DNA from: Microbacterium pumilum
GTDB taxonomy: Bacteria; Actinomycetota; Actinomycetes; Actinomycetales; Microbacteriaceae
Direction: 5' to 3'
Assembly (NCBI RefSeq): GCF_039530225.1
Contig: NZ_BAAAOH010000001.1
Location: 2,170,001 to 2,234,000, forward strand
Length of the DNA stretch: 64,000 nucleotides
Made by a program: the position numbers and the translations under genes. Of this stretch, positions 59,768-64,000 are shown one piece after another (position 1 is the stretch's first letter; every line of letters starts with the position of its first letter). Under the pieces are notes generated by a model. It was not told the origin of the DNA, did no database searches, and was given only the letters and a program-made list of their open reading frames with translations.

Positions 59768-61095
59768 TGAGCGATTACCGCGACCCCGAGGCAGAGACAC
59801 CGCTGCCGGTCCCGTCGATCGGCCGGCCGTCGCCGGAGGTCCATGAATCCTGGCGTGTCCTGCGGCCGCTCGGCTATCGCGACTTCCGCGTGCTGTTCGG
59901 CGCGGTCGTGCTCTCGATCTTCGCGGCCGGCATGTGGGCGGTCGTCATGGTCTACTCCGTGATCGGAGCCGGAGGAGGACCGCTCGACCTCTCGGTCGTC
60001 GCGGCGTCGAACGCCACGGGCCTGCTGCTGTGCGCGATTCCCGGCGGCATCGTCGCCGACCGGGTGTCGCGGCGGCTCATCGTCCGGCTCGTGGAGCTGG
60101 TCAACCTCCTCGCGATCACCTCGGTGGTCGTCGTCGGGTGGATCGGTGTCGTCACCATCCCCCAGCTGGCGATCGCCGCGTTCGCGCTCGGCGCCGGGGC
60201 GGGCTTCTTCTTCCCGGCGTACAGCGCGATGCTGCCGCGCATCCTGCCGGCGCAGCAGCTGCTCGCGGCGAACGGGCTCGAGGGCGCGATCCGTCCCGCG
60301 CTGCAGCAGGCAGCGGGGCCTGCCGTCGCGGGCGTGATCGTGGCCGCAGTCATGGTGCCGACGCATGCCGCCGTGGCGATCGCGATCGCCCACGCCCTCG
60401 CCCTCGCGCTGCTGCTCTTCCAGCGCCCGGAGCCGGTCCTCGACCGGCAGGAGCCGTCGGGGTCGGCGAAGAGCGTGTTCCACGACCTGAAGGAGGCCGT
60501 CGTCTTCACGGCGAAGACGCCGTGGCTGCTCTGGACGCTGCTCTACGCCAGCGGGTGGGTGCTCGTGTTCGTCGGACCCGAGGAGGTGCTGCTGCCCTTC
60601 ATCACGCGAGAGCGCATCGGCGACGATCCGCGCTGGTTCGGCTTCCTCCTGGCGGTGTACGGCCTCGGCGGGGTCATCGGTTCGATCGTCGTCTCATCGC
60701 GGCCGCTGCCGCGGCGCTACCTCACCGTGATGAACCTGGTGTGGGGCGTGAGCACGCTGCCTTTCGCGATCATCGGGGTCACGGACCAGTACTGGGTGAT
60801 GCTCGCGGCGGTCTTCGTCTGCGGCTTCGGATTCAGCTACGGCAACGTCATCTGGGGCACGCTCCTGCAGCGGCGCGTTCCGACCCACATGCTGGGGCGC
60901 ATCTCGAGTCTCGACTTCTTCGTCTCACTCGCACTGATGCCCCTGTCGATGGCGCTAGCGGGTCCGCTCGCCGAGGTGGTGCCGATCCCGGTCATCTTCC
61001 TGGTCGCGGGATTCCTGCCGCTCCTGTTCGGCCTCGTCGCCATCGTCGCGGCGAAGATGCCGCAGGACGAGATCGCCCACCCATTGGACCGCTGA
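59767..61095 (+). CDS. MFS transporter (enterobactin exporter-like group)
   Basis: A 442-residue MFS protein with about twelve helices: FRVLFGAVVLSIFAAGMWAVVMVYSVIGAGG in helix 1, then GLLLCAIPGGIVADRVSRRLIVRLVE and AYSAMLPRILPAQQLLAANGLEGAIRPALQQAAGPAVAGV. It resembles the MFS_3 family. Start ATG shares its A with the trmB stop (TGATG); its stop overlaps the next ATG the same way. Confidence 0.88.
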   Translation: MSDYRDPEAETPLPVPSIGRPSPEVHESWRVLRPLGYRDFRVLFGAVVLSIFAAGMWAVVMVYSVIGAGGGPLDLSVVAASNATGLLLCAIPGGIVADRVSRRLIVRLVELVNLLAITSVVVVGWIGVVTIPQLAIAAFALGAGAGFFFPAYSAMLPRILPAQQLLAANGLEGAIRPALQQAAGPAVAGVIVAAVMVPTHAAVAIAIAHALALALLLFQRPEPVLDRQEPSGSAKSVFHDLKEAVVFTAKTPWLLWTLLYASGWVLVFVGPEEVLLPFITRERIGDDPRWFGFLLAVYGLGGVIGSIVVSSRPLPRRYLTVMNLVWGVSTLPFAIIGVTDQYWVMLAAVFVCGFGFSYGNVIWGTLLQRRVPTHMLGRISSLDFFVSLALMPLSMALAGPLAEVVPIPVIFLVAGFLPLLFGLVAIVAAKMPQDEIAHPLDR

Positions 61096-61985
61096 TGCCT
61101 GCCCACTCCGATCCCGTAGCTGCCCGGACGCTCCCCGAATGGTCGTGGGCACTCCTGCCCGCGCTGCTCGTGTGCCTCGCGGCCCCGGCGTTCTTCGTCG
61201 TGCGTGTGCCGTGGCTCGGCTGGGCGCTGCTGGCGGCGGGGCTCGTGGGCGCGCTTCTCGTCCGACGAGCGGATGCCGGTGGCCCGGCGACTGCGGACGA
61301 CGCACCGGACACCGGCATCCGCAAGCCCAGTCTGCTGCGCGACCTCTCACTCATCGCGATCGGACTTCTCATCGTGAGTGCGATCCCGCTCGCTGCGCGG
61401 CTCGACGACTTCGCCTTCGTCCGGTTCGGGCTCGCCCTCGGCGGCGCGGTCGTCGTGCCGTACGTCATCTCGCGGTGGGTTTTCCGTGACCGCGCCATCG
61501 CGTTCCCGTGGCGCGGTGGGGGTCGGTGGACGACGTTCCAGTGGTCGTGGCTCGCCGGTGTGCTCGTTCTCGGCTGGCTGATCCTGCCGTTCTACTTCAT
61601 CACCACCGGGGTCTATCAGAACTGGCCGGTCGTCGACACCCCGCAGCTCATCGCGCGCCTCTTCGTCGGCGTCGGAAGCGTGGGCATCTGGGACGAGCTG
61701 TTCTTCATCTGCACGGTGTTCGCCCTGCTGCGGCGCCACTTCCCGTTCTGGCAGTCCAACATCCTGCAGTCGATCGTGTTCGTGTCGTTCCTGTGGGAGC
61801 TGGGCTACCAGGCGTGGGGACCGTTGCTCACGCTTCCGTTCGCACTGCTGCAGGCCTTCATCTTCATGAAGACCCATTCGCTCGCCTACATCGTCACGGT
61901 GCACCTGCTGTTCGACGCGGTCGTCTTCCTCGTGCTCGTGCATGCCCACAACCCCGGGATGCTGGACTGGCTGTTCGTCGTCTAG
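61095..61985 (+). CDS. CPBP-like intramembrane protein with degenerate catalytic motifs
   Basis: A 296-residue protein with about seven helices. The C-terminal region WDELFFICTVFALLRRHFPFW, FVSFLWELGYQAWG and YIVTVHLLFDAVVF corresponds to CPBP motifs 1-3, but motif 1 has DE instead of EE and motif 2 has E instead of H, while HLLFD of motif 3 remains. Proteolytic activity is doubtful. Third gene of trmB-MFS-CPBP, with TGATG overlap. Confidence 0.75.
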   Translation: MPAHSDPVAARTLPEWSWALLPALLVCLAAPAFFVVRVPWLGWALLAAGLVGALLVRRADAGGPATADDAPDTGIRKPSLLRDLSLIAIGLLIVSAIPLAARLDDFAFVRFGLALGGAVVVPYVISRWVFRDRAIAFPWRGGGRWTTFQWSWLAGVLVLGWLILPFYFITTGVYQNWPVVDTPQLIARLFVGVGSVGIWDELFFICTVFALLRRHFPFWQSNILQSIVFVSFLWELGYQAWGPLLTLPFALLQAFIFMKTHSLAYIVTVHLLFDAVVFLVLVHAHNPGMLDWLFVV

Positions 61986-62069
61986 AACTGTCCCGGCCGT
62001 GCCCGGTCCCTGCCCAGGGCTTGCCCAGCGGGTCCCGGTAGTGTTCAAGACGGATCCCCACCCGGATCC

Positions 62070-62110
62070 CCGGACGACGGATCAGTACCCGGTGAGCGAA
62101 AAGACTGGCC
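62070..62110 (+). promoter_or_regulatory. guanidine-III (ykkC-III) riboswitch
   Basis: The stretch beginning CCGGACGA at 62070, then GTACCCGGT and ending AAAAGACTGGCC at 62110, matches the conserved backbone of the guanidine-III class (CCGGACGA..., GUACCCGGU, ...AAGAC-G). CCGG (62070-62073) pairs with CCGG in ACCCGGT, and CAGT pairs with ACTG downstream, as the pseudoknot needs. The RBS GGAGG begins 3 nt after it, in front of sugE/gdx, so translational control by guanidine fits. Confidence 0.85.
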
Positions 62111-62125
62111 GTGGAGGTCAGTCCC

Positions 62126-62446
62126 GTGTCGTGGGTCATCCTTGTCGTATCCGGCATCCTCGAGGCCGTGTGGGCCACCGCGCTCGGCAAGTCCGAGGGG
62201 TTCACCAAGCTCTGGCCGAGCATCATCTTCGGCGTCTCGCTGCTGGCCAGCATGGCCGGGCTGGCGTACGCGATGCGTGAGATATCGACCGGCACGTCAT
62301 ACGCCGTGTGGGTCGGAATCGGCGCATCGCTGACCGTCGCGTACGCGATGTTCACGGGGGAGGAGCCGTTCTCGATCGTGAAGCTGCTCCTCATCCTCGG
62401 GCTGGTCGGATGCGTGGTGGGGCTCAAGCTCGTGGGTCATGAATAG
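62126..62446 (+). CDS. gdx: SugE/Gdx guanidinium exporter (SMR family)
   Basis: A 106-residue four-helix SMR protein: the essential Glu in VSGILEAVWATALG, then REISTGTSYAVWVGIGASLT and the FTGEEPFSIVKLLLILGLVGCVVGLKL end. Members of the SugE/Gdx group export guanidinium in exchange for protons. Start GTG 62126 follows GGAGG by 8 nt; the upstream GTG at 62111 lies before the RBS. A guanidine-III riboswitch precedes it. Confidence 0.9.
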   Translation: MSWVILVVSGILEAVWATALGKSEGFTKLWPSIIFGVSLLASMAGLAYAMREISTGTSYAVWVGIGASLTVAYAMFTGEEPFSIVKLLLILGLVGCVVGLKLVGHE

Positions 62447-62448
62447 CC

Positions 62449-62463
62449 GCGAGCGCCGCTCGC
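62449..62463 (+). terminator. gdx terminator
   Basis: GCGAGC, 3-nt loop, GCTCGC immediately after the TAG. No U tract. Confidence 0.4.
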
Positions 62464-62508
62464 AATCTCACCTTCAACATGATGTCGAAGTGACTTCACG
62501 ATGAACTC

Positions 62509-62536
62509 TTGACGAACGATTCTTCGTGAGTATCTT
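62509..62536 (+). promoter_or_regulatory. strong promoter of the candidate sRNA
   Basis: TTGACG (62509-62514), 16 nt, TATCTT (62531-62536). The spacer contains CGAAC-GATT-CTTCG (62513-62526), one base away from a CGAAC-N4-GTTCG SOS-type site. It sits in an unusually AT-rich stretch. Confidence 0.65.
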
Positions 62537-62542
62537 TGGTTC

Positions 62543-62647
62543 TGCAGACGGAAAACGGAGACGAGGAACCCGCAAGGGAACCGGACACAGAGACCAAAAG
62601 TTGCAGATGATCGCCCCGAGACCTCGGTCCCGGGGCGATCTTATTTT
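62543..62647 (+). ncRNA. candidate small RNA with intrinsic terminator
   Basis: From the promoter at 62509-62536, a transcript of about 105 nt would end in a strong terminator: a 10-bp stem GATCGCCCCG/CGGGGCGATC (62609-62618 with 62631-62640) enclosing an inner GACC/GGTC pair, followed by TTATTTT (62641-62647). The body has a purine-rich stretch with ACGGA twice, a CCC-GCAA-GGG tetraloop and a CTGCA/TGCAG long-range pair. Third-position composition of the only open frame across it (a GTG frame from 62526) is far from the window's coding genes, so it is not a protein gene. No known RNA family was recognised. Confidence 0.7.
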
Positions 62648-62672
62648 CGCCCTGCGCGGCCTTCGCCGCCGC

Positions 62673-63620
62673 TCAGACCGCGGGCAGCGCAAGCCTCTGA
62701 ATCGAGGTCGTCAGGGTCAGCGACTCGCCGCCGGCGATCTCCGTGCCGGGGCCACCTCTGCGGCGCCGGACTGCGTCGCCCTCGCCGGGGATCACGTTCG
62801 CCGGCTCGATCGCGACGGCATATAGACGGCGGAACCACGGCCAACCGGTCGACGCGTTCGCTTCGATCCACATCCATGCGTGCGGGAGCACGGTGAGGTC
62901 CCACGCGAGCCTGACCGCGAAGCCGCGCGCCGGGCTGCAGAACGTCGCCTCGGGCGCGGCGAAGTCGGTCAGCGCGGCGAACAGCGAGGATGCCGACCCC
63001 GGGCCAGGCAGACGGATGCTGCCAGGAACCGGTCCGCGGGGAAGCACCTCATCCGGGCGTCCGGTGACGTCGGCGTCGGCCAACGTGCCGGGTGCCGCCG
63101 CATCCGTCACGATCGTCGCGGCCGAGGTGAGCACGTAGCTCTCGTCGTCGAGGAACGGGGTGCCGAACGCGGGATGCTGCACGATGCGGGTCTGCACCGG
63201 ATCGGGCGAGAGGTTCGAGAGGACATCCGTCACCGTCAGCGCGTCGCCCGTCACGGTCACCGACCGCCGGATTCGCAGGGGCGCGGTCATCAGGTGCGTC
63301 TCGAGTTCGCAGGACGCGGCATCCTGAGCGATCACGTCCCACACGGCGAGCGATGCCTTGCCGTGGTACCCCTGTCTGGCTCCGCCGTGCTCGCGCTCGG
63401 GTCCGGCGTTGGGCACCAGCAGCTGCCACCCGCCGGGATAGCCGTGCAGCCACCGGGCCATCGAGTCCGTGGCCGGCACCGAACCGGCGTTCACACGACC
63501 GGTGGGGGACTCCGCCAGCAGCGGCGTTCCGGTCGCAAGGTCGACCACCTGGACGATGTCCGCTCCTCGTTCGGGGGTGATCGTCGCCTCGAGGGCGTCC
63601 GATGTCAGCGTGATCGGCAT
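62673..63620 (-). CDS. aldose 1-epimerase-like protein
   Basis: A 315-residue galactose-mutarotase-fold protein: TLTSDALEATITPERGADIVQVVDLATGTPLL, MARWLHGYPGGWQLLVPNAGPEREHGG (substrate loop), HPAFGTPFLDD and MWIEANASTGWPWFRRLYAVAIEPAN. The Glu/His pair normally used is probably in HPAFG and AIEPAN. It is encoded 1 nt after the SMP-30-like gene, suggesting a sugar-lactone or sugar operon extending beyond the window. Confidence 0.85.
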   Translation of the reverse strand: MPITLTSDALEATITPERGADIVQVVDLATGTPLLAESPTGRVNAGSVPATDSMARWLHGYPGGWQLLVPNAGPEREHGGARQGYHGKASLAVWDVIAQDAASCELETHLMTAPLRIRRSVTVTGDALTVTDVLSNLSPDPVQTRIVQHPAFGTPFLDDESYVLTSAATIVTDAAAPGTLADADVTGRPDEVLPRGPVPGSIRLPGPGSASSLFAALTDFAAPEATFCSPARGFAVRLAWDLTVLPHAWMWIEANASTGWPWFRRLYAVAIEPANVIPGEGDAVRRRRGGPGTEIAGGESLTLTTSIQRLALPAV

Positions 63621-63621
63621 G

Positions 63622-64000
63622 TCAGCCCCGGAATGCGGCCGTGGCGAGGCCGATCGCGCCGAGACCCTCGACGCGGAAGATCGAGCCGGCGTCGGCGTCG
63701 TCGACCGGATCGAGGTGCTGAGCAGCCGAGGTCACCCAGAGTTCGTCGAGCTGCGGGCCGACGAAGGCGCACGATGTGGTCTGCGATGTCGGCAGGGCGA
63801 CACTCCGCAGCTTGACCCCGTCGGGCGTGAACTCATGCACCGCCGACCCGGAGTACTCGGCCACCCACAGGTGGCCGAGGCTGTCGACCGTCAGCCCGTC
63901 GGGCAGCCCCGTCGGGAACGCGTCGGCGCCGACGAGGATCGACCCTGCCGAGGTGAGAGTCCCCGACCGGGGATCGAAGCCGAAGCGCAGGATGACGCGC
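63622..64000 (-). CDS. SMP-30/gluconolactonase-like protein, 5' truncated by the window
   Basis: The C-terminal 125 codons of a six-bladed propeller: LPDGLTVDSLGHLWVAEYSGSAVHEF and a metal-site-like DELWVTSA are visible. Such proteins hydrolyse sugar lactones with a divalent metal. The stop is 1 nt upstream of the epimerase-like ATG. The N-terminus lies beyond 64000. Confidence 0.8.
   Translation of the reverse strand, partial: RVILRFGFDPRSGTLTSAGSILVGADAFPTGLPDGLTVDSLGHLWVAEYSGSAVHEFTPDGVKLRSVALPTSQTTSCAFVGPQLDELWVTSAAQHLDPVDDADAGSIFRVEGLGAIGLATAAFRG

Noticed and set aside
62526..62825. GTG-initiated frame beginning SIFGSADGKRRRG across the sRNA
   Set aside because: Third positions are not GC-rich as in every real gene here, there is no SD, and a transcription terminator interrupts it.

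Overview
The window is high-GC DNA with almost continuous coding, many GTG starts and frequent GTGA/ATGA/TGATG gene overlaps. It carries actinobacterial marker genes: WhiB1, a PdtaS-type kinase, a SigH/anti-sigma pair with a mycothiol-type zinc anti-sigma motif, an OdhA/Kgd fusion and the GuaB1 subfamily. Together with local habits such as the frequent octamer-like string GCGGCATCC, this points to a Microbacteriaceae chromosome, most likely Microbacterium. No phage, IS element, CRISPR array, tRNA or rRNA was found. Many genes have a TAnnnT hexamer 6-7 nt before the start codon, so leaderless transcription appears common.

Layout, left half. 0.1-12 kb is a conserved actinobacterial core resembling the M. 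tuberculosis Rv3219-Rv3240 neighbourhood: alaA-like aminotransferase, an Rv3235-like protein, a BldC-like HTH protein, a CpaB/CpaE-like pair, pdtaS, whiB1, then an overlapping operon aroA-rsgA-bcp facing sigH-rshA. 12-18 kb holds a lipid/glycerol-phosphate module (DAG-kinase family protein, AGPS-like flavoprotein, TetR, GlpD) in the order of Rv2252-Rv2249c, then an APC permease. 18-24 kb has the 2-oxoglutarate decarboxylase/dehydrogenase Kgd and divergent GuaB1, then a truncated AbiEi-like remnant. 24-33 kb holds two CNNM/CorC genes behind a short leader ORF, an old-yellow-enzyme, NnrD, a GT87-like protein, a thiamine-binding protein, an MFS exporter and a Nudix hydrolase.

Layout, right half. 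33-39 kb contains metX and metY, normally adjacent in relatives, here separated by an accessory pair: a 763-residue protein of unknown function with a duplicated domain, and a squalene-cyclase-like toroid protein. 39-44 kb has an SDR, MFS, phosphoribosyltransferase, Ung and a GNAT, then a protealysin-like M4 protease with its emfourin inhibitor. 44.8-50 kb is a five-gene dipeptide ABC operon in which every junction is an overlapping stop/start; its last ATPase has an N-terminal extension made of eight 21-bp tandem repeats. 50-58 kb has hydrolases, an iron-box-controlled SIP-domain gene, an arginase-family protein, PspA and a TPM-domain protein. 58-62 kb has DUF3097 and a trmB-MFS-CPBP operon preceded by a repeat cluster. 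62-64 kb has a guanidine-III riboswitch ahead of a SugE/Gdx exporter, a strong candidate small RNA with its own promoter and terminator, and sugar-related genes (aldose epimerase-like, SMP-30-like) running off the edge.

The most interesting unexplained items are the candidate sRNA at about 62543-62647, the accessory insertion in metYX, the repeat-built His-rich ATPase extension together with its dispersed sister repeats, and a perfect 19-bp inverted repeat between divergent genes at 39 kb.
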